From contig NZ_JAUSRO010000011.1 in NCBI RefSeq assembly GCF_030811835.1, positions 1 to 64,000 of the forward strand: a stretch of 64,000 nucleotides of DNA. Reading direction: 5' to 3'. This DNA is from Variovorax ginsengisoli (lineage in GTDB: Bacteria; Pseudomonadota; Gammaproteobacteria; Burkholderiales; Burkholderiaceae_C). Below, in pieces: positions 16,109 to 24,953 of this stretch (positions are counted from its first letter, which is position 1; each line of letters begins with the position of its first letter). The notes beneath the pieces were generated by a model. The model did not search any database. It saw only the letters and a program-made list of their open reading frames with translations, and had not been told where the DNA came from. The position numbers and the translations under genes were made by a program.

Positions 16109-17806
16109 TTAGATCAGGGGCAACGCGTGCGCTGCCGGGTCCCCCTTCGTTGGCAAGGCCTGCGCCACGGCAGCGGCCAGCGTGGAGATGTCAAACGGCT
16201 TGATGAGGATCGAATGCGTGCCCAGCACGCGGCCCACTTCGGCCATGTCCGCATAGCCCGTGGCCAGGATCACCGGAATGTCGCCGACGAGTTCGCGCGC
16301 CTGCGAGATGACCTCCGCGCCGTTGAGGCCCGGCATCGCATAGTCGACCACCAGCAGATCGTGCGGCGACGCCGCGAGGGCGGCCAGGCCACTGGCGCCG
16401 TCGGCTGCCTCGCTCGCCACATAGCCCAGCAGGGTGAGACTCTCGACGATGACGCGACGCACTTCGTGGTCATCTTCGACCACCAGCACCTTGCGGCGCT
16501 TGGCTTCGTGCTCGGGCACCGCCTCGCCCACGACTGCCACGGCTTGCTCACCCGGATGCGCAGAGAGCGGGAATTTCATTTCGACCGTGGTGCCGCTGCC
16601 TTCCTGGCTGTGCAGGGTCGCATGCCCACCGGACTGGCGCGCAAAGCCGTAGACCTGGCTCAGGCCGAGGCCGGTGCCGCTGCCGACAGGCTTGGTGGTG
16701 AAGAACGGATCGAACACCTTGGTCATCAGATGCGGGGCGATGCCCACGCCTGTGTCGCTCACGCGAACGCTGACGTAATCGCCGCGCGGCAGTTCGGCCG
16801 GATCGTGGACGCGGTCGGTCGACAGGGTCAGCGTGCCGCCCGAGGGCATCGCATCGCGCGCGTTCACCGCAAGGTTGAGCACCGCCATTTCGAGCTGGTT
16901 GGCATCGACCACCGACCACATCGGCTCATCGCTGAGTGCCAGTTCGATCTGGATGGTCGGCCCCGCCGACACCGCCACCAGTTCGCGCATGCCTTCGAGC
17001 AGGGCATTCACGTCGGTCAACCGCGGCAGCAGCGACTGGTTGCGGGCAAAGGACAGCAGCTGGCCGGTGAGCTTGGCGCCACGGCCGACGGCCCCCTTGG
17101 CGCGTGCCGCGATGCCCAGAACCTTTTCATCCTTGGCGACGCGGGCCACCAGGTCGAGGTTCATGTTGACCACGTGCAGCAGGTTGTTGAAGTCGTGGGC
17201 GATGCCACCGGTCAGTCGACCGATCGCCTCCATCTTCTGCACCTGGATCAGGGCCGCCTGCGCGCGTTCGCGTTCGGCGATTTCGGCCATCAGCCGGTCG
17301 TTGGCGCCTGCCAGTTCGCGGGTGCGTGCGGCGATCCGGCCTTCCAGTTCGGCGTTGAGCCGCTCCACCTCGGCGCGGGTGTCTTCGAGCTGGCCCAGAT
17401 GCAGCCGCGTGGCGTACTGGCGGCTGCGCGCGCGCACCGCCGCATCGGCCGCTCGCGCGAGCGTTTCGGTATGGACCGGCCGCTCCAGCACGAACGCATT
17501 GCCCAGCGTCTGCAGCAAGGCCAACGATTTGCGCGACCGGCCGCCGGCGTCGCGCGACGACAGCACGATGAACGGAAAGTCCGACCAGCTCGGCTGCGCC
17601 GTCAGCCAGGCGCGCAGTGGCGCCTCGGGCACTTCGAGCAGCGACTCTTCCGTCAGGATGGCGGCCGCCGCACCGCCATCGAGTTCGGCCAGGATCTGCT
17701 CGGCCGACGTGCAGATCACGCCCGACAGACCGAGGCTTTCGACCACGCGCTGCACGACGGAAGCGTCGCGTCCGCGCGGCGCATGGATGAGGACCCGTCG
17801 CTCCAT
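16109..17806 (-). CDS. Hybrid sensor histidine kinase with N-terminal pseudo-receiver
   Basis: A 565-residue soluble kinase. Residues 1-120 resemble a receiver domain but show ILTEES where the phospho-aspartate should be, so it is probably a pseudo-receiver. A coiled coil follows (to ~185), then the HisKA box with His204 in GGIAHDFNNLL, an HATPase domain (NLAVNARDAMP, DTGVGIAP, GSGTGLGLSQVYG), and a C-terminal receiver with Asp488 in LLVVDYAMPG and the lysine of ILIKPFD. It lacks membrane segments, so its signal is cytoplasmic. It starts one base past the kaiC stop, so the two are translated together and KaiC may feed its state to this kinase. Confidence 0.92.
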   Translation of the reverse strand: MERRVLIHAPRGRDASVVQRVVESLGLSGVICTSAEQILAELDGGAAAAILTEESLLEVPEAPLRAWLTAQPSWSDFPFIVLSSRDAGGRSRKSLALLQTLGNAFVLERPVHTETLARAADAAVRARSRQYATRLHLGQLEDTRAEVERLNAELEGRIAARTRELAGANDRLMAEIAERERAQAALIQVQKMEAIGRLTGGIAHDFNNLLHVVNMNLDLVARVAKDEKVLGIAARAKGAVGRGAKLTGQLLSFARNQSLLPRLTDVNALLEGMRELVAVSAGPTIQIELALSDEPMWSVVDANQLEMAVLNLAVNARDAMPSGGTLTLSTDRVHDPAELPRGDYVSVRVSDTGVGIAPHLMTKVFDPFFTTKPVGSGTGLGLSQVYGFARQSGGHATLHSQEGSGTTVEMKFPLSAHPGEQAVAVVGEAVPEHEAKRRKVLVVEDDHEVRRVIVESLTLLGYVASEAADGASGLAALAASPHDLLVVDYAMPGLNGAEVISQARELVGDIPVILATGYADMAEVGRVLGTHSILIKPFDISTLAAAVAQALPTKGDPAAHALPLI

Positions 17807-17807
17807 A

Positions 17808-19343
17808 CTAGGCTTTGACGTCGCCGAGCAGCGCAATCTTGCCGGCGTACGACGGTACGCCGCTGAGCACGCCTTCGAAGTCGGTCAGCGCGGGGCCGAC
17901 CTGCACGCCATGATCGCCCAGACGAAACTCGCGGATGCTCAGCTCGTGCCGGTTGGTGCGGCTCTTGACGACCGAGACTGCCTTGAGCAACTGACCCCTC
18001 GCCTCAAAGAAACTGAACAGCAGGATCGCGTCGGACAGGTAGCTCAGGTCGAGGTCACTGCGCACGTCGCCGATGATGCCGTGCTGGCCCAGCACCAGCA
18101 GCGTGAGCACGCCCTGCCCGTTGAGGAAGCTGAGCAGTTCATGCATCTGCAGCAACAGGAATTTGGCACCTGGCATGGCCTGCATGTAAGCGTTCAGGCT
18201 GTCGATGACGATCATCGATGCACCGGCCTCCTGCACCGCAGCACGCACCATGTTGGAGAACTGACCTGGCGACATCTCGGCCGGATCGAGCGACTGCAGG
18301 TCGAGCTGACCGCTTTCGATATAGCCCTCCAGCGGAAGGCCAAGCGATGCGCAGCGGTAAAGCAGCGTTCCCATGCCTTCATCGAACAGGTAGTAAGACA
18401 CTTTTTCGCCGCGCCCCAGCGCAGCCACCACGGCCGACATGGCGGTGGTGGTCTTGCCCACGCCCGAGGGGCCGATCAGCAGCGTGTTGCTGCCGCGCAC
18501 CAACCCGCTGCCCAACAGCTTGTCGAGCTCGGCTGTGCCCGACGACACCGTCTGCGCATCGAACTCCTTGCGATGCTCGGCCGCAATCAGCCGTGGAAAG
18601 ATCTGAATGCCGCCCGTGTCCAGGTGCAGGTCGTGCTCACCGCCGCGGTAACGCACACCCCGCATCTTGACGATGCGAAGGTGCCGCCGCACCGGGCCGT
18701 AATCGACCATGGCCTGGTCGAGCGCGAGCACGCCGTGCGCAATGCTGTGCAACTGCAGGTCGTCGGCCTTCGAGCTCTTGTCGTCGAGCATCAGCACAGT
18801 GCAGTCGCGCGAGGCGAAGAAGTGCTTGAGCGCCAGAATCTGGCGCCGGTAGCGCAACGGGTCCTGCGCGAGCAGTCGCATTTCAGAAAGGCTGTCGAAC
18901 ACCAGGCGCGTCGGCGCCAGGCGTTCGACCACGCCCATGATGCCGCGTGTGGTTTCGCCCAGTTCAACCTCCGACGGATAGAGGATGGACTGCTCCGCCG
19001 AGGGGCTGAGCCCCTCCTCGTTGACCAGTTCGAACACCTCGATGCCGTCGAGCGTCCAGCCATGCGACTGCGCCACGATGGAGAGCTCGTTGGCAGTTTC
19101 CGACAGGGTGACGTACAGGCAGCTCTCGCCGCGCACACGCCCGTCCATCAGGAACTGGAGTCCCAGCGTGGTCTTACCCGCGCCCGGCGTGCCCTCGACC
19201 AGGTAAAGATGGCCCCGCGGCAGACCGCCCCCGAGCACATGGTCGAGCCCGTCGATGCCGGTGGGTGAACGCTGCTGGGGAACCACCGCAGGAACAGCAC
19301 GTTTGACGTGAGGCGAGGCATTCGGCGGGCTTGAACTTGGCAT
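17808..19343 (-). CDS. KaiC-like tandem RecA ATPase
   Basis: A 511-residue protein with two RecA-type ATPase domains, the KaiC architecture. Walker A motifs are at 51-59 (GTPGAGKTT) and 291-299 (GPSGVGKTT), with catalytic acids near Glu82 and Glu322 and Walker B-type aspartates at 150 (VFDSLSE) and 381 (VIDSLNAY). The cyanobacterial autophosphorylation pair Ser-Thr before ITD aligns with Ser434-Tyr435 in LDLSYLSDAI. The family forms hexamers that time or gate output through partners; no kaiA or kaiB is nearby. It is immediately followed by a hybrid kinase. Outside cyanobacteria such proteins are linked to stress responses; its function here is unknown. Confidence 0.9.
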   Translation of the reverse strand: MPSSSPPNASPHVKRAVPAVVPQQRSPTGIDGLDHVLGGGLPRGHLYLVEGTPGAGKTTLGLQFLMDGRVRGESCLYVTLSETANELSIVAQSHGWTLDGIEVFELVNEEGLSPSAEQSILYPSEVELGETTRGIMGVVERLAPTRLVFDSLSEMRLLAQDPLRYRRQILALKHFFASRDCTVLMLDDKSSKADDLQLHSIAHGVLALDQAMVDYGPVRRHLRIVKMRGVRYRGGEHDLHLDTGGIQIFPRLIAAEHRKEFDAQTVSSGTAELDKLLGSGLVRGSNTLLIGPSGVGKTTTAMSAVVAALGRGEKVSYYLFDEGMGTLLYRCASLGLPLEGYIESGQLDLQSLDPAEMSPGQFSNMVRAAVQEAGASMIVIDSLNAYMQAMPGAKFLLLQMHELLSFLNGQGVLTLLVLGQHGIIGDVRSDLDLSYLSDAILLFSFFEARGQLLKAVSVVKSRTNRHELSIREFRLGDHGVQVGPALTDFEGVLSGVPSYAGKIALLGDVKA

Positions 19344-19398
19344 GAGCGCTATTTTGCAGACCCGGCGCCGCCGTTTTTGTCATGAAAATTCCTACATA

Positions 19399-19413
19399 CG
19401 CTGACAGTCAGCG
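19399..19413. promoter_or_regulatory. Inverted repeat between divergent kaiC-like and PEBP genes
   Basis: CGCTGAC-A-GTCAGCG is a perfect 7-1-7 inverted repeat in the middle of the 86-base divergent region, 17 bases before the plus-strand start codon and 56 bases before the minus-strand one. Symmetry and position fit a dimeric repressor or activator site for both genes. Confidence 0.45.
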
Positions 19414-19429
19414 GCGCTATACCTTGTAG

Positions 19430-20059
19430 ATGCTCGAAAACCTCCCTGGTGTCATCGGTCATGCGCTGCACAACGTGCGTGCCGGCCTGGATGCGATCGT
19501 CTTCAACGCGCTCGGTCTGCGCGAAGGCATGGCATCGCTTACCGTCAGCAGCCTGGCATTCGGTGACCATGCCCCCCTGCCCGCGCGCTACACGGCCGAT
19601 GGCGAGGGCCTTTTTCCGTCGCTCCAGTGGACCGGCCTGCCCGCCACCGCCGTGTCGGCAGTGCTTGTGGTCGAGGACGCCGACTCGCCCACGCCCCATC
19701 CGCTGGTCCATGCGATCGTGGTCGGCCTGCCGCCGGGCGACGGCGGACTCCCGGAGGCCGCACTGCCCAGCGGGGACCATCCCGGCACGGGGTTGCATGC
19801 CGGTCTCAATTCCTACCTGCAGGCGGCCTGGCTGCCACCCGATCCGCCCCCGGGCCACGGCGTGCACCGCTATGCCTTCCAGCTTTTTGCGCTGGGCGCC
19901 CTCCCGACGTTCTCGGACACGCCAGGACGCGACGAGGTGGTGGACGCGCTGCGCGCCCATGCGGTCGCCAGCGGGTTGCTGATCGGCACCTGCGAGCGCC
20001 CCGATGGATCCATCCGCATCGACGAAGGCGCGCCTGCCGGGCCCGTGCTCGCGGCCTGA
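19430..20059 (+). CDS. YbhB/YbcL-family PEBP protein
   Basis: A 209-residue phosphatidylethanolamine-binding-protein (Raf kinase inhibitor-like) fold. The conserved PEBP core is visible: LPARYTADGEGLFPSLQW, VVEDADSPTPHPLVHAIV with the anion-pocket Asp-x-Asp and His, and HRYAFQLFAL. Bacterial members are cytoplasmic or periplasmic with no established reaction; no signal peptide is seen here. The start at 19430 gives a ~30-residue extension before the core. It is divergent from the kaiC-like gene and shares its intergenic inverted repeat. Confidence 0.88.
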   Translation: MLENLPGVIGHALHNVRAGLDAIVFNALGLREGMASLTVSSLAFGDHAPLPARYTADGEGLFPSLQWTGLPATAVSAVLVVEDADSPTPHPLVHAIVVGLPPGDGGLPEAALPSGDHPGTGLHAGLNSYLQAAWLPPDPPPGHGVHRYAFQLFALGALPTFSDTPGRDEVVDALRAHAVASGLLIGTCERPDGSIRIDEGAPAGPVLAA

Positions 20060-20108
20060 GACGGAAGATCGGGCCGAAAGAGCCCGCTTCACCCGCCCCT
20101 GTGCAACG

Positions 20109-20975
20109 TCATTCGGGCAATGGTGAATCCGGACGCCCCAGCACACTCAGCGGCAGCTGCGATACCTCTCCCAGCAGCAAGGCGAGTTGCGCTGCGGCCG
20201 CGTCGATGACGGCACGCCCCTTGTCCGCTGTTGCGGCAGCGGCGTTGCCTGCCGCACCCTGGGGGTTGTAGTCTTCCATGGCCCAGGCGAACTTGGCGCT
20301 GCGGCCGTTGCCAAGCAGAGGATAGGCTGGAGCCCGATCGCGCGACGCCGACCCAAAGTCCTGCGCCGCGGCCATGCGCACCGCCTGCGGTGCCAGCGCC
20401 AGGACCATCGACGTCTCGATCTCGCCCGCATGCACGCCAAAGCGATGTTCGTCGGCGCTGAACTGCGCGCCCGCGGCGCCCAGCGGCAGGTTGAACCAGC
20501 TCACGCTGTAGACGAGAAGGCCGTGCGCCGCACGCAGTTCGCGCGCCACCACGTCCATGGCGCCCACATGACCGCCGTGCGCGTTGAACAGCACCAGCTT
20601 CTTCACACCCGATCGCGCCACGCTGGCGCCGATCTCGCGCCAGACGCGCATCAGCGTCTCGGCCGACAGGGTCAGCGTGCCGGCGAACGCCGCATGCTCG
20701 GGGCTGAGCCCGATCTGCTGGGTCGGCAGGAACAGCACGGGCAGCGCCGGTGGCAACAACGGCAACGACGCCTGCACGATGCCGTCGACCAGCAGGGTAT
20801 CGACGCTCAGCGGCAGGTGCGGGCCGTGCTGCTCGGTGGCACCCAGCGGCAGGACCGCGACGGCGGTGGCCGCGTCGAGCGCGGCGAAATCGCGGGTGCA
20901 CAGGCCCGACCAGAAACGGCTGGGAAGGCCCGGTGCGCCCGGGGAGCCAGCCAGGCCGGCGGTAGGAATGGTCAT
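20109..20975 (-). CDS. Creatininase-family amidohydrolase
   Basis: A 288-residue protein with the creatininase metal site: LPLGATEQHGPHLPLSVDT (Glu48, His50, Asp59), FNAHGGHVGA and HAGEIETSMV, the last supplying the catalytic glutamates. The fold hydrolyses cyclic or linear amides; relatives include creatinine amidohydrolase, mycofactocin MftE and formamide hydrolases of the folate/riboflavin type. No mycofactocin genes are visible. It is convergent with the PEBP gene and 75 bases downstream of the sugar dehydrogenase stop region. Exact substrate unknown. Confidence 0.88.
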   Translation of the reverse strand: MTIPTAGLAGSPGAPGLPSRFWSGLCTRDFAALDAATAVAVLPLGATEQHGPHLPLSVDTLLVDGIVQASLPLLPPALPVLFLPTQQIGLSPEHAAFAGTLTLSAETLMRVWREIGASVARSGVKKLVLFNAHGGHVGAMDVVARELRAAHGLLVYSVSWFNLPLGAAGAQFSADEHRFGVHAGEIETSMVLALAPQAVRMAAAQDFGSASRDRAPAYPLLGNGRSAKFAWAMEDYNPQGAAGNAAAATADKGRAVIDAAAAQLALLLGEVSQLPLSVLGRPDSPLPE

Positions 20976-21050
20976 CCAGCGATCTTAGAGCGATGGCGCA
21001 CCGGCTGCGAGCGACGCGCGGGCCCTTCGACTCCTTCTAGCTTCTCTTGT

Positions 21051-22394
21051 CTATTGACTGCTGCGCGATACGCGCCACACCGCATTGCCCACGTCGTCGG
21101 CCACAAGCAAGGCACCGCTCTTGTCGAGCGCCACGCCAGCCGGGCGGCCTTGCGCCTTGCCGTCGGCGCTCAGGAAGCCGGTGAGAAAGTCGACCGGCGC
21201 GCCGGTCGGCCGGCCTGCGATGAACGGCACGAAGACAACCTTGTAGCCTGCCTGCGGATTGCGGTTCCAGGAGCCGTGCTCGCCGATGAAGGCCCCATTG
21301 GAAAAAGCGTCGGGCATGCCGCGCTTGTCGGAGAAGGCCAAACCCAGCGGCGCGACGTGGGTGCCCAGCGCGTAATCGGGCGCCACCGCCTTGGCCACCA
21401 GGTCGGGGCGCTGGGGCTGCACGCGGATGTCGACATTGCCGCCGAAGTAACTCCATGGCCAGCCGTAGAAGGCACCGTCCTTCACCGAGGTCAGGTAGTC
21501 GGGCACCAGGTCGCTGCCGATTTCATCGCGCTCGTTGACCACCGTCCAGAGCACCTTCGTCTCCGGCTCCCAGCCCATGCCGTTGGGGTTGCGCAGCCCA
21601 CTGGCGAACAGGCGCTTCTCTCCCGTCTTCGTGTCGATCTCCCAGATGGCCGCACGGCCTTCTTCGGCGGGCAGTCCGTTCTCGCCGACGTTGCTGTTGG
21701 AGCCAACCGTCGCATAGAGCTTGCTGCCGTCTGCATTGGCGATGACGTTCTTGGTCCAGTGATGGTTGATGCCGGCGGGCAGGTCGGTCACCTTGACCGG
21801 TGCGACCTTGATCTCGGTCTCGCCCTCGGTGTAGGGCACTTTCACGATCGCGTCGGCGTTGGCGATGAAGAGTTCGTTGCCCACCAGCGTCATGCCGTAG
21901 GGCGACGTCAGTTTCTGCAGGAACACGGTGCGCACCTCGGCCGTGCCGTCGCCGTTGGCGTCGCGCAGCAGCGTGATGCGGTTGGCGCTCGGCACGCCGG
22001 CCCCCGCGCGTTTCATGACCGCGCCCATCACCATCTGGCGCGCCTTGGCGATCAGCCCGCTGCCGCCGTCGGAGCTGCCTTCGGGCTTGGGCGGCTTGTT
22101 GCTCTCGGCGACCAGCACGTCGCCGTTGGGCAGCGTGTACACCCAGCGCGGATGGTCGAGGTTGCGTGCCAGCGCGCTGACCTTGAAACCGGGTGCGGCA
22201 GTCGGTCCTGCCGTGTCGGTCCAGCCGATGGCCTCGGAGACCTTGACCGTCGGAATCAGTGTCTTGTGGGGCGCAGGCAGTTGCGGCGTCGGACCGACGC
22301 CGGCCTCGAACGGCAGCTTGGCGGTTTCGCCGCAGGCACCGAGGACGAGCGCGGCCAACGGCACGAGGGCCAGACGGTAGAGGGTGGAATTCAC
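21051..22394 (-). CDS. PQQ-dependent sugar dehydrogenase-like (sorbosone dehydrogenase family) lipoprotein
   Basis: A 447-residue exported six-bladed beta-propeller protein. The N-terminus ends LAALVLGACG, a lipobox, so it is probably anchored in the envelope facing the periplasm. Family motifs include DHPRWVYTLPNGDVLVAES, LRNPNGMGWEP, YGWPWSYFGG and IGEHGSWNRNP, typical of soluble aldose and L-sorbosone dehydrogenases that oxidise sugars with PQQ. The start is GTG 22394, supported by AAGGAGA five bases upstream. No pqq biosynthesis genes are nearby, so cofactor supply is unproven. Confidence 0.87.
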   Translation of the reverse strand: MNSTLYRLALVPLAALVLGACGETAKLPFEAGVGPTPQLPAPHKTLIPTVKVSEAIGWTDTAGPTAAPGFKVSALARNLDHPRWVYTLPNGDVLVAESNKPPKPEGSSDGGSGLIAKARQMVMGAVMKRAGAGVPSANRITLLRDANGDGTAEVRTVFLQKLTSPYGMTLVGNELFIANADAIVKVPYTEGETEIKVAPVKVTDLPAGINHHWTKNVIANADGSKLYATVGSNSNVGENGLPAEEGRAAIWEIDTKTGEKRLFASGLRNPNGMGWEPETKVLWTVVNERDEIGSDLVPDYLTSVKDGAFYGWPWSYFGGNVDIRVQPQRPDLVAKAVAPDYALGTHVAPLGLAFSDKRGMPDAFSNGAFIGEHGSWNRNPQAGYKVVFVPFIAGRPTGAPVDFLTGFLSADGKAQGRPAGVALDKSGALLVADDVGNAVWRVSRSSQ

Positions 22395-22633
22395 GAAGGT
22401 CTCCTTGGGGGCGAACGGCCGGCACGCGCACGACCGGATGGCCGCACGGTGCTCACCGGGCAACCGATGATCGCCGCCCGTCCGCGCCCGCCGTGTCGGC
22501 TGGAGGCGCTTTGCGGCGTGGGCGCCCCCGCGCGCCTCAGTCCGGCTCGCACCGGCTACCATCGGCGTGAACCACCACTGTGGCGCCCAACGCGCGGAAC
22601 CTTGTCCGCCCGGAGGGGCTCCGACTGACCGGC

Positions 22634-24820
22634 ATGATGTTCTCCCGCCTGCACTCCTTCTTCCTGACATGCCTGTCGTGCATGTTGCTGGCACTCTGCC
22701 TGCCTGCCGCGGCCCAGCTGGCGCCGAAGGCAGGGCCCGTGGTGACCACGCCGCACGTGCGCGCCGAACTGATGGCGATCGCGCCGGATGGCGTGGCCGC
22801 CGGCGCGCCGGTCTGGGTCGGCCTGCAGATCACCCACCAGCCGCAATGGCATACGTATTGGAAGAACGCGGGTGACTCCGGCCTGCCGACCGAACTGGCC
22901 TGGACACTCCCCACGGGCGTGAGCGCCGGCGACATCGCCTGGCCGGCCCCCCGCAAGATCCAGATCGGCACGCTCGCCAACTATGGCTACGAAGACACGG
23001 TGCTGCTGCCCGTGCCGCTCACGCTTGCCGCCGACTTCAAACCGGCTGCCACCCTCACCGGCGCGGCGGCGCTGGACATCCGGCTGCATGCGAGCTGGCT
23101 GGTCTGCCGCCAGGAGTGCATTCCCGAATCCGGCGACTTCGCGCTGCAGTTGCCGCTGCAGGGCTCGACCGCGCTCGCCAAGCCAGCCTTCGATGCAGCC
23201 CTGGCGGCGCAGCCCCAGGCGCTGATCCCCGCGGGCTCGATCGAGGTGGTCGATCAGACGCTGCGCGTGCGCCTCGAAGGCCTGCCGCCCGCCGCTCAGG
23301 GCAAGACGCTGGAATTCTTCCCCGAAACCGCCGACGTGATCCGCAACGGCGCGGTGTCGGGCACCGACTGGACGCAGGCCTGGCAAGGCAAGGTGTGGAC
23401 CGCCACACTGCCGCTGGCCGACCATCGCGGTGCCAGCCCGAGCACGATGCCCGTGGTGGTGACGCTGGTCGATGCGCCCGCAGGCACGCCGCCGCCGACC
23501 GCCTGGCGCGCCGAGGCGCTGGTCAGTGGCACCTGGCCCGCCGGCGCCGCGCGCACCGAAGTCTCGCCGGCCTTGCAGGCTGCGCTGGATGCCAACGCAG
23601 TGCCGCTGGCGCCGCAACCCACTGGCACACTGCTGGCAGCCCTGCTGGGCGCGCTGCTCGGCGGCCTGCTGCTCAACCTGATGCCCTGCGTGTTCCCGGT
23701 GCTTGCGATCAAGGTGCTGGGGTTCGCGCAGCAGGCCGGCGACCGGCGCGGCCATCGCACGGCGGCACTGGCTTACACGGGCGGTGTGCTCACCGCCTTT
23801 CTGGCGCTGGGCGCGGTGATGCTGACACTGCGCGCGGCCGGCACCCAGCTCGGCTGGGGTTTTCAGCTGCAATCGCCCGCCCTGGTGGCTGCGTTGGCCG
23901 CGTTGTTCACGCTCATCGGCCTGAATCTCGCCGGCCTGTTCCAGTTCGGCATCGTGGCGCCAGCGTCGCTGTGCTCCGCGCAGATGAAACACCCGGTGGC
24001 CAATGACTTCCTGTCGGGCGTGCTGGCGGTGGTCATTGCCTCGCCCTGCACGGCCCCCTTCATGGGCGCTTCGCTCGGCTTTGCCATCGGGCTGCCGGCG
24101 ACACAGGCGATGCTGCTGTTCGGCGTGCTGGGCTTCGGGCTCGCGCTGCCCTACCTGATGGCGGGCTTCGTGCCGGCGGTGGCGCGGCTGCTGCCCCGGC
24201 CCGGCGCATGGATGGACACGCTGCGCCGCCTGCTCGCCTTTCCGATGTTCGCGACGGTCGCATGGCTGGTCTGGGTGCTCGGCCAACAAAGCGGCATCGA
24301 CGGTGCGGGCACGCTGCTCGCGCTGCTGGTGTGCATGGCCGCGGTGGTCTGGGCGTTGACCCTGCAGGGCCGCACGCGCGTGGTGCTGGCCGGCGCGCTG
24401 GTGGCCGTGACCGCCCTGCTCGCCAGCGCACTCGGCCCCAACCTCGTGCGCCAGGTCGAGCCCATGGCCGCCGCCGCAGGCGCACGCTGGCAACCCTGGT
24501 CGGCCGCACGCGTGGCCGAGTTGAGCGCGGCCGGCCAGCCTGTGTTCATCGACTTCACCGCTGCGTGGTGCGTGACCTGCCAGTACAACAAGAAGACGAC
24601 CCTTGGCGACGCCACGGTGCTGGCGGCCTTCGACGCCAAGAAGGTGGCGACCCTGCGCGCCGACTGGACCCGGCAGGACCCCAAGATCACCGCCGCACTG
24701 GCTGCCCTCGGGCGCAACGGCGTTCCCGTCTACGTGCTGCAGGCGCCGGGCAAGCCACCGGTGGTGCTCACCGAGATCCTGGGCAAGGACGAGCTCCACC
24801 GCGCACTCGGCGCGCTTTAG
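22634..24820 (+). CDS. dsbD: Thiol:disulfide interchange protein DsbD
   Basis: A 728-residue DsbD-type reductase that passes electrons from cytoplasmic thioredoxin to the periplasm. After a signal peptide comes the periplasmic alpha domain with Cys158/Cys162 (CRQEC), then about eight membrane helices with the redox cysteines in LNLMPCVFPVLAIK and ASPCTAPFMG, and a C-terminal thioredoxin-like domain with Cys646/Cys649 (AAWCVTCQ). All three cysteine pairs are therefore present. ATG 22634 is chosen (22580 and 22637 are alternatives) because it starts just before the signal peptide. It precedes a redoxin-like gene that lacks cysteines. It could serve cytochrome c maturation or protein disulfide repair. 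Confidence 0.92.
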   Translation: MMFSRLHSFFLTCLSCMLLALCLPAAAQLAPKAGPVVTTPHVRAELMAIAPDGVAAGAPVWVGLQITHQPQWHTYWKNAGDSGLPTELAWTLPTGVSAGDIAWPAPRKIQIGTLANYGYEDTVLLPVPLTLAADFKPAATLTGAAALDIRLHASWLVCRQECIPESGDFALQLPLQGSTALAKPAFDAALAAQPQALIPAGSIEVVDQTLRVRLEGLPPAAQGKTLEFFPETADVIRNGAVSGTDWTQAWQGKVWTATLPLADHRGASPSTMPVVVTLVDAPAGTPPPTAWRAEALVSGTWPAGAARTEVSPALQAALDANAVPLAPQPTGTLLAALLGALLGGLLLNLMPCVFPVLAIKVLGFAQQAGDRRGHRTAALAYTGGVLTAFLALGAVMLTLRAAGTQLGWGFQLQSPALVAALAALFTLIGLNLAGLFQFGIVAPASLCSAQMKHPVANDFLSGVLAVVIASPCTAPFMGASLGFAIGLPATQAMLLFGVLGFGLALPYLMAGFVPAVARLLPRPGAWMDTLRRLLAFPMFATVAWLVWVLGQQSGIDGAGTLLALLVCMAAVVWALTLQGRTRVVLAGALVAVTALLASALGPNLVRQVEPMAAAAGARWQPWSAARVAELSAAGQPVFIDFTAAWCVTCQYNKKTTLGDATVLAAFDAKKVATLRADWTRQDPKITAALAALGRNGVPVYVLQAPGKPPVVLTEILGKDELHRALGAL

Positions 24821-24953
24821 CGCACGGCACGGCGCGGCCGTCCGGCGCCGAACGGCAAGACCTTGGGGAAGTACGGGTTGTCACACGGCGTTGAAGAAAG
24901 CGTTCTAAGCTGACGGCGTCGTTCGAAATTTTCACTGGAGCACAACGAAGGCC

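Noticed and set aside
20187-22628. An 813-codon plus-strand frame across the creatininase and sugar dehydrogenase genes
   Set aside because: Antisense to two genes with clear motifs; no ribosome-binding site or domain of its own.
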